Shown piece by piece: positions 11,797 through 22,096 of a stretch of 64,000 nt of DNA. Both the position numbers and the translations under genes were made by a program. The notes under the pieces were generated by a model that searched no databases, had not been told where the DNA came from, and was given only the letters and a program-made list of their open reading frames with translations. The stretch spans positions 744,001 through 808,000 of the forward strand of contig JACSYO010002122.1 in assembly GCA_016806645.1 (NCBI GenBank). Direction: 5' to 3'. Position 1 is the stretch's first letter; each line of letters begins with the position of its first letter. This DNA is from Ophiodon elongatus (taxonomy: Eukaryota; Chordata; Actinopteri; Perciformes; Hexagrammidae).

Positions 11797-14700
11797 CGAG
11801 AGCGAGAGCGAGAGAGCGAGAGCGAGAGCGAGAGAGAGAGAGAGAGAGAGAGAGATAGATAGTCCTGATTCCTGCATTGTCACGAGACACGTCGTCTGTG
11901 TCTGCAGTTTTAGAAGAAACGTGCTCACCAGCTCAGGAGCTCAGCAAACGTCTGCTTCATCTTCTTGATTGAGGAGTCCATCTCCTCCTTCACCACTATC
12001 CTGTAGCGAGTCAGCGAGGCGGTGCATCTCTGCAGGTCCTTCACAGAGCGGTCAATGTTGGGAGCTGAGAGGAAAACGTGATCTTGATTTAGGCAAACGT
12101 TGAAGAAGAAGTGCTACAACACATTTAGTCCCAGATTAGGTTTTACCTGTGCCTTGGTAACAGCACACTATGCATTATTAATCCATGATATTCGAAAAGA
12201 CTACATGCAGGACAAGATAATTTAGGAGGTAAGAGGCATTTGGTGTCTAACCCATCTTCTTGACTCCCGATGACCCTTGCTCATCAGTGGTGGGTGGAAA
12301 TGAGGAAGTGAGTGGATTTGAATTTGAGCCCAGCCTGTGTCGGTTCTTGTTGCCTCTATGACCCTGGTGATTCCTCCCTCCTTGCTGCAAGGGGGGACTT
12401 GGAGCGCTACCTTGACTTTCCGCTTCTGCACCTGTGAGAAGACGGATGACTTTACAACAAGCAAAGTAAGTATTTCCAGACTAACTTTCTCCCAAAAACT
12501 GCTTAAAATAGAGACGGGTTAAATTAGTCCACAAGTTGGTCAGAGTATTTGGCTGTTTAGAATTTGTCTCTTTAGAATAAAATGCAAGATAAGTCACCAG
12601 AAATCTTTTTGACAATTTATAAAAGGAAGAGGAAGTGGCGAGATTTGATAGGATCATTTCGAGACATAAATTTGATCCATGATTCAGCCATTCCTCTTTT
12701 TGCCTCCATCATTTATCAGAGCGGTGATTACCGGGGGTTTCTGATGTAGCGGGTTCAGAGTCCAGCTCAGCTGCATCCAGGGAGGCAGAGTCCAACTGTT
12801 CGCTCAGAGAATCAAGTGACTCTCCATCCATGACCGAGCCGTTGGCATGAAAGCCGTTCACCTCATCCTTGCCCTCCTCAGGCGGAGTGGCCTCAGGTGG
12901 AGCAGGTTCTGCTGAAGCCTCTGGCTGAGGCTTGGGCTTCTTTTTCTTCTTGGGCTGAGCAAGGAGATATCAATGTCAAACCTCTTTGTTCAAATTATCT
13001 TTGTTCGTGATCTCGATCTTAAATCAGAACAGTGAGTCAAAACAATTTCAGCGCACACAGGGAAAGAAAGATTAAAGCGGAAATAAAACTTTTCATTCAG
13101 GTTCAGGTGCTACGTAGTCCATAGTTCACAATTAATGAAGAGCACTTGAACATACAGCCATTCATTTCAGAGCTGTAACAATTACGCTCACGAGGCAGGC
13201 TTTCAGGTTCTCACCTTCTTTTTGCCGGTAACATTCCACTCCTTCAGGATTTCCACTGCGCTGCCTAGGGCGTAAAGCAAACAACAGTTATGACGAAGGT
13301 GCCGCATGAGTGACTTAAAGCCCATCTCAATATCTGAATGCGCTGAGGTTTTGTTTAGCCACTAAATAAGGAACAAAGCAGTGTGACGTGCGTGGGACAA
13401 CCTTCTTGTTCTATAATTAAACCTGCAAAACTAAGAGGCATGCAAATGACGCTCAGACTTCTGAATGCAAAACATAGCATGCATGAAAAAAGCTCAAGGT
13501 CTTGTTAAGCACAAGCAATGTGGGTGGCATGCCAGGTCTGACTTCAATGCAGTAAACCAACACGGTAGTGCAGGAAATATACACGTATCATTTTTTTCTT
13601 CATGTCGTATATTTATCACTGTTTTCAAGGACTAATAATTGCTCTAATAGTTGTACTGAACTGTGAAAAAATATATATATTTGAACCTGTGTGAGGATGC
13701 TGCACCTTACAGGTAGAGTGGTGACTAGGCATATAATGATGTTGAGGTGCTTTGTTACTGATGCGTTTAGTGTTGTTGTAAGTGGAGCTATTTGTTTAAT
13801 GGGGAAGTCATTATTTATAAAAAGGCTTTGAGGGCCATAATTTCACATTCTTAAGGTCAAAGAGTGACGTCTTCCTACCTTCTAAGAAAGCTTGAACGGC
13901 CTTGTCAACACAGTTCTCAAAATGCTGCAAAACCAGTACAATCTCGTTATTACTTTTGTTGGGCACAACTGCCCTGACGGCACTGATCTGGAAAGAAAAA
14001 CAAAGATCAAAAGGCATTAATTGAACAGATTTAAATATCTAAAAGTTCAAGATGAGTCAACATTTAGTGTAAATTTACAACGAAGGCATTTTTGACATTT
14101 AAATAACATTTGGCTTAAAGAAACAGCCCTTCGCTTTGGCAACATATCGCCACTCTAAATCACCGTTGTATAATAGACTAGCATTGCCCATTTGCTTTTT
14201 ATTATCCGTTTAGAATACTGTCTATGTGTCAGACATGAGCACCAACTGGAGGATGCTTACCCTCATGCTTTGTATGGATGAGCTTGTCGTCGATCCGTCA
14301 GAGACAATACGCATGATGATAAAACCACGAAACTCACTAACAACATTCAGTGTGCGACAGGCGGATCTGCTCCCACAAATGGGCTTTTCGGTCTGCGTAA
14401 TGATGTCTGCATGACATGTAACGCTCAGAATCGATAGTCACAGCCAAAAGAAGCTTCCCCTTACATTTTCGACAGCGGCGTCACCAGTGCTTCTCTGAAA
14501 AGGAAGCGCTTGGAGCGGTTGCAAAGAAAAAAAAGGCGTAGCGCTCAGAAGAAAAAAGACGCTGGGTGCAGCGCCCTTTTCTCTGGGCGGCTGCATACCT
14601 CCCTCCTCATCGAGAACAATTGAACGAGGCGCTAATAGACACGTGCCCTAATGTGTCCGTTTGTGGTTTATGGTAATTACATTTTATGCAAAAAGAAAAA

Positions 14701-17308
14701 GAAATATAAACTAACCAGCAGCTCCAATGCAAATATTGACTTTTTTTTTTTGGGGCGGGGGGATGGGGACAAATATCCACATCATTGGAACAATAAAACA
14801 TAATTGTCCATAAGAACCAACATTTTTGTTTAAAGTTTTGGCTGAAAGTGCACTGCCACTATTGTTTCAATGTAACTCAAAATGTGTGTTTAAAACACAA
14901 AAACTCGTGAAAACCTTGTGACTCCACTGCTTGCTGCCCCATTTCCCTGATGCCTAGTTCACTCTGCACGACTTGAGCCCTGCTTTTCTACTCGCCGACA
15001 GTTTTTGGAGCTGCCCGACAAAAGCCAGAGAACAGAAGAAAATCGGCATCGGCTCAGCACTCGGGTGCCAGGTGTGAACTATTCAAACACGCCAGCCTCC
15101 GGTGCATCGCTGACACATTCCAGATATCTAGCAGGGTAACTATCTGGACCTGTTGGTGAGTCTTTTCGGGAGTTTAAGAGCCATGTTATATTGTCTACAG
15201 TTTTTTGTATTTTACTTTTATTGCAAAAGTAATGTGCGTTATGCCCTTTAAAATGTTTACCATACATTATCGGGTGTGGATAACGTTTCTTTCATTATTT
15301 TGTTTTCATGCAATAAACTACGAGCCTCATCATTGGGATAGCTGACCATGGAAAGTATAGCCTGCAAGAGCACGTGAGTTGGACATGGAAGTCCACACGA
15401 GTCAGAAACATCTACATCCTGCAAGAAGTGGCAAAAGGAGGACGGTAAAACAAGCTGCCACTATAGGGAGCTACAGCCGAGGAGCGCAAAAGATGGGTTG
15501 AGGGGAAACTTGGGGAGGGGGGGTCGCCTGCAACAGTCTCTGCTATGTGCGGCGTGAGCAATACAGAGGTCTGACGACTTTGAATGTCGAGTGTGAACTT
15601 GGCTTAAAATAGTTCCATCACAGGTTAACCACTTTAAAAAGGATAAGGCTCGTCAGGAGTTTTACGGAAAGATATACCTCAAGCAAAGTCATTTTTTTCA
15701 GGGGATTTCAGATGCTGAGCTATTGAACATCAAAATACCTGTTACAGACTCTATTAAATTGACTCCCATTAAGACAAGACTGTCTCTAAAACGATGCATT
15801 TTTCCTTTAGCGATACTATAACCGTTGCTCTTCCCACAACAACTTCCCTCTCGGGTTTACTGTTGCCAAAGCTGCTGTGCAGAGGCCAGAACTAATGCAA
15901 CTGAATATCAAGGCTGAGGAGAGACTCCACCAACACAGAATGGAACTGGTTGACTTTTGGACCAGATTAGAATCCATTGATATTAAAAAAAAAATTGATT
16001 TTATGTTTCAAACATTTTACACACACACAAAAAAAAAAAAAAGTGCCAGAAATGTACACTGTGTATACTTCTTACCTTCTCCTTCATCCTCTCAGCAGTT
16101 CCTCCCTGGGACATGGCCATTTTTGAACGAGTGTCAAACACCACCCCCGACGTGTCTGGGAAACATCACAAAACAAACTCCATCTTCTGTTCAGGCCTTG
16201 AATCATATTTGCAATTCATTGTCGAGCATCAATTGCAAAACAAACAACCACCAGACATCTTCAGAAATGTCCTGGAAAGAGTGGTCAGCTACCGTTTATG
16301 AATCACGTTATAATGACAGATTTGTAATTGGGAGGCAATTTGTCTTAAAAAGCAAGTAAAAAGATGAAACTTGCAATGACATTTTTATCTATATGGGGGA
16401 AAAAAGTACATTTTTTTTTAACTTAAGTCAATCAATCAATTAAGTTAACTTATCAAACAAGTTATAAATAGATCTGATTTGTTTACGGTAGGCATCATTT
16501 GTACAACTTCAGTTATCAGCAAAAGCAGCACGCACTTGTGAAACTAAAAAGAAACTCATCGGTGCCTGAAAGGACTTGATAGTCTGATTTAAATGCCTAA
16601 TAACCAATGAAGCCTCCCAAAAACACATTTTGCAAGACAAACAACCTCAGGGGGGGTGGGTTCTTTTATCAAACGCAGAATAAAAAAACAGTACAGTAAA
16701 ATAGTATATAAATATATATTTCGAACAATTCGTTTTTTTAAAAAACAACTAAACAAAAGCCAACAGCTGAGTATGAAAAGTCAGGGTAAAGTCCAAAGTT
16801 AATCTATGGCCATTTAAAAACAAGAGGGGGAAATAAAGCTGGCAGAGCATTCTGGTTAAAAGAAAAGCCATATAGAAGTTGTTTCCCTGTGCATGAAAGT
16901 AGGTTAATGTTACTGTAAATCTCCACAGCATTATCAGCACCTGGTACGGATATTGAGCTGATAGTAACTAAAATAGCTGGATCGGATATCGTAACAATTT
17001 ATTCTATTCAATGTTTATATACTTTGTACATTATATACTGTAAATGTATTGTAGTCTGTTAGACTACACTTGTAATTTTAGGACTAAATCTATTATCAGT
17101 TATGCATCAGTTTATTCGTTATTTTATCTTAAACTATGATTTACCTAACGCAAACATTCTTCAACTAAATGCTGCAGCCATTTATAAAACAAAAAGGACA
17201 TATTTCATGCGTGCGATTGTACTCTAAATATATTCAATAACATAGATTTGTATTTTGCTAATGTCTTTAATAAAGTTAATACATACCCTTCTGGTTTTTC
17301 TTTGCCAT
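3975..17308 (-). CDS. spats2: Spermatogenesis-associated serine-rich protein 2, 12 coding exons
   Basis: Coding exons in transcript order are 17308-17287, 16155-16076, 13987-13879, 13264-13215, 12954-12732, 12431-12252, 12064-11929, 9302-9244, 6208-6099, 5829-5727, 4497-4352 and 4250-3975. All introns are GT-AG, all phases match, and the total is 1494 nt (497 aa; the family is about 545 aa). The start ATG opens MAKKNQKD, like the MSRKQNQKD start of SPATS2. The UBA-like/DUF1387 core (residues ~35-71) reads ISAVRAVVPNKSNNEIVLV. Next come a lysine-rich KKKPKKKKKPKP patch, an acidic/serine stretch, a helical region (~223-340; SVKDLQRCTASL, LMDREV, ELRADIK) and HFVSERKYDEDLGRAVRF. The tail is serine/glycine/asparagine-rich and ends in GLPQRPPRT. 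The MAKKNQK start and neighbouring pym1 favour spats2 over spats2l. The family is linked to RNA binding in the cytoplasm; a precise role is not shown by the sequence. Confidence 0.93.
4251..4351 (-). other. Last spats2 intron, 101 bp
   Basis: This is the shortest spats2 intron. Its donor is CAG|GTCAGC at 4352/4351 and its acceptor is TTCGCAG at 4251. An open frame runs through it on the minus strand but leaves the conserved reading frame, so splicing is needed to reach the conserved GLPQR tail. Confidence 0.8.
4790..4875. repeat. Near-perfect hairpin, ~35-bp arms
   Basis: The left arm (4790-4824) and right arm (4841-4875) are inverted repeats. The inner 27 bp differ at one position (T/C), and the outer 8 bp (GAGCACAC against GAGCATAC) at one more. 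The loop is 16 nt. The hairpin lies in the 1.2-kb spats2 intron between the exons at 5727 and 4497, so it would be transcribed. It could be a small palindromic MITE, a microRNA-like precursor, or simply a cruciform-forming palindrome. Confidence 0.85.
5574..5597. repeat. Perfect 24-bp A/T-rich palindrome
   Basis: CCAATTATAATA is followed at once by its exact reverse complement, giving 24 bp of perfect dyad symmetry with no loop. Flanking TGGC and GCCA partly extend the symmetry. It lies in a spats2 intron. It may be the core of a small inverted-repeat element or just low-complexity A/T sequence. Confidence 0.8.
6340..6600. repeat. Teleost dispersed repeat (TTAATCGATTA family)
   Basis: The segment carries blocks of a common fish repeat: TTGGTCTGTAGAATGTCAGAAA, 'gtccaagaaacagtccaaaacc' and GGGTTAATCGATTATCAG followed by 'tagctgcag'. 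Related pieces occur near 7840-7960, 8470-8540, 18592-18840, 21320-21510, 53030-53070 and 60170-60330. It sits in the spats2 intron between the exons at 9244 and 6208. Confidence 0.6.
7840..8540. repeat. Cluster of fish dispersed-repeat fragments
   Basis: Two fragments of the TTAATCGATTA repeat (about 7840-7960 and 8470-8540, the latter reading 'aaatcgatt...tagctgcagccct') flank a fragment related to the 'agtacttttact' MITE family. The latter includes the 40-bp palindrome at 8405-8444. All of it is within a spats2 intron. Confidence 0.5.
8405..8444. repeat. 40-bp near-perfect palindrome
   Basis: GTACATTCTCTCAAG at 8405-8419 and CTTGAGAGAATGTAC at 8430-8444 are exact reverse complements. The central ACTGCAGT is itself a palindrome. 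Only 8420/8429 mismatch, so 38 of 40 bases obey dyad symmetry. It is a candidate cruciform or the head-to-head junction of two MITE ends. Confidence 0.85.
8961..9018. repeat. (AC)n / C-tract microsatellite
   Basis: A CA dinucleotide run is interrupted by a run of about 14 cytosines and then resumes to about 9018. It is intronic in spats2. A short open frame over it is an artefact of the repeat. Confidence 0.9.
11280..11311. repeat. (AAT)n microsatellite
   Basis: About ten AAT/ATA triplets, intronic in spats2. Confidence 0.9.
11760..11855. repeat. (GA)n microsatellite with GAGAGC interruptions
   Basis: A purine-only dinucleotide array with several AGCGAG variants in its middle, ending in GATAGATAG. 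It lies about 75 bp downstream (in spats2 sense) of the exon that ends at 11929. On the transcribed strand it is a pyrimidine tract. Confidence 0.9.
14952..15603. mobile_element. Possible 0.65-kb MITE with imperfect terminal repeats
   Basis: The left end reads GCCTAGTTCACTCT and the reverse complement of the right end reads GCCAAGTTCACACT, which match at 12 of 14 bases. The interior is more GC-rich than the surrounding intron and has no coding capacity. No clear target-site duplication is visible. It is intronic in spats2. The family assignment is left open. Confidence 0.35.
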
Positions 17309-18591
17309 GTTGTCTCACAGAAATATCCAGGCAACACTTGGTTCGGTACTTCCTCAAGACTGTGATTACCCTTCAGATATGCTTAAGATGGTGTTCAAAT
17401 AAGGGCTCCAAGAGTCGTCAATTTCACTTTGCTGTTCTTGTAAGAGAAGATGCCAATAAGGCTCACAAAGTTTCTCCACCTAGTTGGTCCAAATCTGTTA
17501 GGAGGGAGGGGGGGGGGAAAAGAGAAACAAAACTGAAAATGATGTTGCCCCATGGACTAGAAACTAGAAAAGAAACAAGTCAAAGTAATGTCAGAATGCT
17601 GAATGAACCAGAAATGCACAGATACCAAACAATCCACTTTTGTAATATCTGAAAATATGAATGCAAATGAAATCCATTTCCTCTATAAATGAAAAACAGA
17701 TTTCAATAAGTTATTGTCTGTCTGGCAGAGCATTCTTGAAAAAAAAAAAAAAAAAAAAAATCTGTAGTTAATATTGTCCTTGGCAGAAAAGCTGCATTTA
17801 GTTTGGGGGGAGGGGAGGATGTTAGCAGGTCTTTAGAGAAACAAATATTTAAATGGTAGTTCCTTTTTCTCAGTTCTCTGCAGGAGCGGTGGGTGTTAAG
17901 CTGTGAGGGCTACACCGAGAAGGGTAAAGAACTAAAACCATCGCCTTTTCTGGAGCTGACGATGGAAGTGAGCCTTCTTATATGGGCTTGCGTTGCTATT
18001 TTACCACTGTACAGCACTTTGGTCAACTTCTGTCGTTATTAAATGTGCTCTATAAATTAAACATAAACTTACTTGCCATCTCTGCTGAGAGTGGCACATG
18101 CACAGTAACAATCGGTATCAACTATGTACTTAAAAGAAATTCCTCAACCAGACCTCCAGCAATCTGGACTACATTTTTGATGAGTCAGCGGTTTACTAAC
18201 TTTCGGGTTTCCCTTTCTGACCAGGGTTCTTTAAGAATCGAAACTTACAAGCTGTACAAACCCACACCCTGCTGATTAGGACCTGGCATGCAACACAGTG
18301 CCGGGTCCACCACACCTCTGCATACGTCAAAGTAATCACACGCACAACCAACAAGTGACACTGCAGCAAAGGACACTAGGATGCATTCTGTTTGTCAAGA
18401 GGGATGGTGCTTGACTCTTCAAGAGGGAGCCAGGTGCACTTGTAACGCAACTCAGGAGAAGTGCTAACTCAGCGCTCAAATGAAACTGGTGACTGAAAAG
18501 TTTGAATTAAAAAAAAAAAAAAAGAGTTGGCAAATTTAAAATAAGGTGGATACGTGTGTGTGAAAACCCAGAAGGTCTTCTGTCTCCGTTA

Positions 18592-18840
18592 GAGCCGCAG
18601 CAATTAGTCGACTAATTGTCAGGAAATGATTCGCCAATTATTATGATAATTGATTAATCATTACAGTAATTACAGAAAATGCGGTTTTCAGCTTCTCAAA
18701 TATTGAGATTTACATCATATTAAAGTGAAGATATTTAAAGACATCAGTTTGAAACTGGGATGGGTATCTTTCTCAATTTTCAGACATTTTATAGACCAAA
18801 CAATTCATCCAAGAAAATAGCGTTTCGTTGCATTTCTAGT
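18592..18840. repeat. Teleost dispersed repeat (TTAATCGATTA family)
   Basis: The segment reads 'gagccgcagcaattagtcgactaattgtc', 'gattaatcatta', 'ttcagcttctcaaat' and 'cattttatagaccaaacaatt', the block order of this fish repeat. It is a fuller copy than the one at 6340-6600 and lies in the spats2 5' intron. Confidence 0.65.
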
Positions 18841-19432
18841 CTTAGTAACACACAGTAAATCTCAAACAAGCCTCCAGGTTTCATTGAAGGTCCAATATGC
18901 GATGACTTAGATATAAATGTCATCAGTCAAATCATTTCTTCTGACAAACAGGAATGAACCAGGAGCCTCTGTGTCCAAAGTCTTGGCACTTAAAAATGGA
19001 GCACTTCTTAATCCAGGCCAGAAAACTAACGTTAAGCATACCGATCCCGGAAACCTTAATCTTAAAGTTATAGCTAATCAGATAGTGACCCCCGTCACTA
19101 CTTGTCGCAGTTTAGCTTCCATCTTTAAAAATATATACACAACGTAACGTTGATTCAAAGTCCGTGCAATTCGTCAAATTAGCCTCAAGACGTCTGTGCA
19201 AACATGCCCAGATATTAATGGTTTCCTGCAAATCACAGCAACACAAAATCCAACTTAACGTGAACTGATAATGTTGGATTCCCGGTGAAACATGACACAT
19301 ATTTGCAGCCGTCCAGCTGCACGTCACGGAGAGGAGGTTCGCATAACGTTGTTGGGCTGAAGTCCGGAGGTTCACGTTAGCTCGCTAACGTCCCTCACGT
19401 CCGTGTGACGAGCGGCTGTCTGCGCTGCTCAC

Positions 19433-19660
19433 CTCGGTCATCTCAGGTTTACACCCTCAAAACAAACCGGGACGAGATGCACGGTGAACCAGACACGTCT
19501 TCCCTCCGCTCGGACCGCTGGATGCAGCCTCAGCTAGCACGCAGCTAGCGGGCAGCCTTTATGTGTCTGCTGTGACCAAACCTCCGCGTTAGCTCCTCCA
19601 CTTTAACGTGAAACAGCCACGATACGATCAAAGCGTCGCTCACTAGATCCGGGATCAGCT
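19433..19660 (-). promoter_or_regulatory. spats2: spats2 5' UTR exon and CpG-rich promoter region
   Basis: A minus-strand splice donor GAG|GTGAGC lies at 19433/19432 at the edge of a C/G-rich segment, upstream of the exon that carries the start codon (17308). This is the expected layout for a non-coding first exon with transcription starting somewhere in 19440-19660. The exact start cannot be read. The acceptor of the ATG exon is also unsettled; CACAG near 17370 is one option. Confidence 0.5.
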
Positions 19661-20037
19661 CATCGTGTTAATAGATGCATATTAATGAATACGTACTTGG
19701 TGTTGGAGAGAAAAGTGAGCAGTAGCTTCTGAAAACAGGCTCCCACTGACTCCACCGCCAGTCGTCTGAAGAGCCCAGCGGTCCGCTGCTGTGGGCAACG
19801 TCTTACTCGACCAGACTCCACGGGGGTTGCCAGGTCCGATTCAAAGAACCTCCCTTTTAAACAAGCAGTTTTGAAAAGGTTTCCAAGTCCATCAGGGTTT
19901 CCAAGTCCATGTATACATACAAAAGCTGCGATTATAAAAACACCAAGACAATTATTGATGCAATGTAGATACAAATAGCTGATTCATTGGTGTGTTGACT
20001 GTATTACTGCTGGCTGGGCAACATATTGCCCATCTGG

Positions 20038-20040
<3 letters not shown>

Positions 20041-20078
<38 letters not shown>

Positions 20079-21118
20079 TAAATACATTTTATTTGTACAG
20101 CGCTTTACAAGGTACCCAAGGCACTTTACATGGTAAAAACAAACAATAGAAGCAACAACAATACAAACAAGAGAGATGACATCATCACAGTAAGAAACAA
20201 AACAAAAACATACTGAACTTGCATTTCACAGGTTAAAAGCAGATTCAAATAAATAAGTGAGTAAGACATTACTTTATCCTCCAGTACAATAGTTTAACTT
20301 AATTGCACAAAAGGGTACACATCTTTTTTTTGTATGACTCGTGAAAAACTTGGTGACAAACAACTATTTTATTTATATTAATTAAAGTGGCCTTGTTTGT
20401 CAGATCAGCAACCATGTACCAAGGGCTCTGATTTTAGAACTAGGACAGAGAAACTGGGTTCACAGATTTCTACTTCTGTGTCTCAGGTCTCAGACATCGT
20501 TCCCAGCACTATCACCATCAGGCTTATTTGGTAAAGTTGCAGGAAATGATGTGTGGTCACAAGTTTATATCCCCAATGCAGCGGCAAGCTCACGTTTAAA
20601 TGGCCAGTGCAATAGTTTAGTATTGTATATGAGCCTTCCCCTCACTTCAGGACATTTACTTCACCAGGGTCACCAGGAGAGCACACAACATCATCAGGGA
20701 CAGAACAGACCCCCACACAGACCCTTCTCACTCCTGCCATCAGGCAGACGCTACAGGAGTCTGGAATCCAGAACAACGAGACTGACAAACAGTTTCTACC
20801 TGCAGGCCATCAGGCTTGTGAACAGCTCCCTCAACAAGCCACCTCCCCAAGCATAGTGTACGTTATACATTCACTGTGAAACTGTGCAATACTGTTCTCA
20901 CATTTCTGTGCCCTATTTTATATATTTTTTATACTATTAGCATTTACCTCTTTCTTAGTATTTACATTTTTTATTTGGATATTTTAATTTTACCTTAAGT
21001 TTAAGTTTAAGTTATTGTAATTCTGTGTGGAAGGAGGACCTAGCAAAGTAATATTTTCATTGTACGGAGTGTTAACTGTGCATATGACAATAAAAATATC
21101 TTGAATCTTGAATCTTGG
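20041..21118 (+). mobile_element. Decayed non-LTR retrotransposon 3' end plus adjoining repeat
   Basis: At about 20660-20850 the plus strand encodes RVTRRAHNIIRDRTDP and, in another frame, SLLPSGRRYRSL...NSFYLQAIRLVNS. This resembles the C-terminal tail of CR1/L2/Rex-like LINE polyproteins in fish, broken by a frameshift near 20715. The 3' end (21085-21118) has AATAAA followed by a tandem TTGAATC tail, as such elements have. An (AAT)n run at 20041-20076 and a 'gtacagcgctttacaaggtaccc' repeat block lie at its left. Its position is between the divergent spats2 and pym1 promoters. Confidence 0.65.
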
Positions 21119-21319
21119 CTATGAAATGTTCCTGAACATTTCAGGGATAAACTGCATGTGTGAAAGGGACTTAAGAGACAAATCTAAATCTCATCTAAAT
21201 CAATACAGCAGACACTAGAACATTCTGGGTGACTTTCACTCCACAGAATGGGTCACTGGACAAACCTAGATTTGAATATAAAGTAAGTATGTTATCATAT
21301 ATTATATCATCAGATTATA

Positions 21320-21510
21320 ATTACTCATGCATTCATGTTCAACAAATTATTATTTTCATTGATTGATTGTTTGGTTTGTAAAAATACTTAAAATAGTGAG
21401 AAAAAACATCCAAATTACTCAGAGCCCCAAGTGACACCTCTACAATGTTTGTTTTTGCATGACGATTATCAAAATAGTGTCAGCTGAATAATCGATTAAT
21501 AGTGCCAGCA
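21320..21510. repeat. Teleost dispersed repeat fragment
   Basis: A fragment of the TTAATCGATTA family: 'ttattttcattgattgattgtttggt' and 'ctgaataatcgattaatag'. Confidence 0.45.
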
Positions 21511-21809
21511 GTACTTTTATATACTTTAATTAATAACAAAGCATCATGTTTTACAAGCTCTTTGTGTGTTTTGTATGCACAAATCTTAATTGCAAAGTAA
21601 CTAAAGCTAAGAAGCTTTAATAAAGATAAAAAATCACATTAATAGTTAAGTACGGTCCATTCCAGGGCGATGCCCGCTTCAACAAGCTGCTACATCAAGG
21701 GTTAAAACACCCGTTGACTGCAACAAACCTGGCAACCCATCCACGTCGTCATTTCCGAAGTCGAAGAAAAGGGTTCGCACGTTTTGGTTCCTCTTAGCGC
21801 CCGATTACA

Positions 21810-21873
21810 CTTACACACACACACACACACGCACGCACGCACACACACACACACGCACACACACACACACACA
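21810..21873. repeat. (CA)n microsatellite with CGCACG interruptions
   Basis: A dinucleotide array broken by GCACGCACG and ACGCAC units, located about 230 bp upstream of the pym1 start codon, in or next to its promoter. Confidence 0.9.
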
Positions 21874-21950
21874 GTGTTCAACGCCTCTCCTGCTCATCGT
21901 TTCCATTGTTGAAGCTGCAATGACATGTTTCACCTGGAGGGAAGAGGGGC

Positions 21951-22030
21951 CACCAGAGTGAGCGAGGGGACGTCAGAGTGAGCGAGGGGCCGTCAGAGTG
22001 AGCGAGGGGCCGTCAGAGTGAGCGAGGGCC
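21951..22030. repeat. 20-bp minisatellite in the pym1 promoter / 5' UTR
   Basis: Four tandem copies of a GC-rich 20-bp unit (consensus CGTCAGAGTGAGCGAGGGGC) end 66 bp before the pym1 ATG. Copies 2 and 3 are identical. Copy 1 diverges at its start and copy 4 lacks one G. Confidence 0.85.
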
Positions 22031-22096
22031 GCTTGGTGGACACCGGCACCCGCCGACCGACAGACTGGGAGAGCGGCGCGTTAACGTCACACCAAG

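Noticed and set aside
14455..14640. GC-rich segment with AGCGCTTGGAGCGG and GCAGCGCCC motifs
   Set aside because: It may be another MITE, but I could not find matching termini, so no element is called.
15877..16359. 160-aa plus-strand frame
   Set aside because: It runs antisense to the conserved spats2 exon at 16076-16155, contains a poly-lysine artefact from an A run, and has no family motif.
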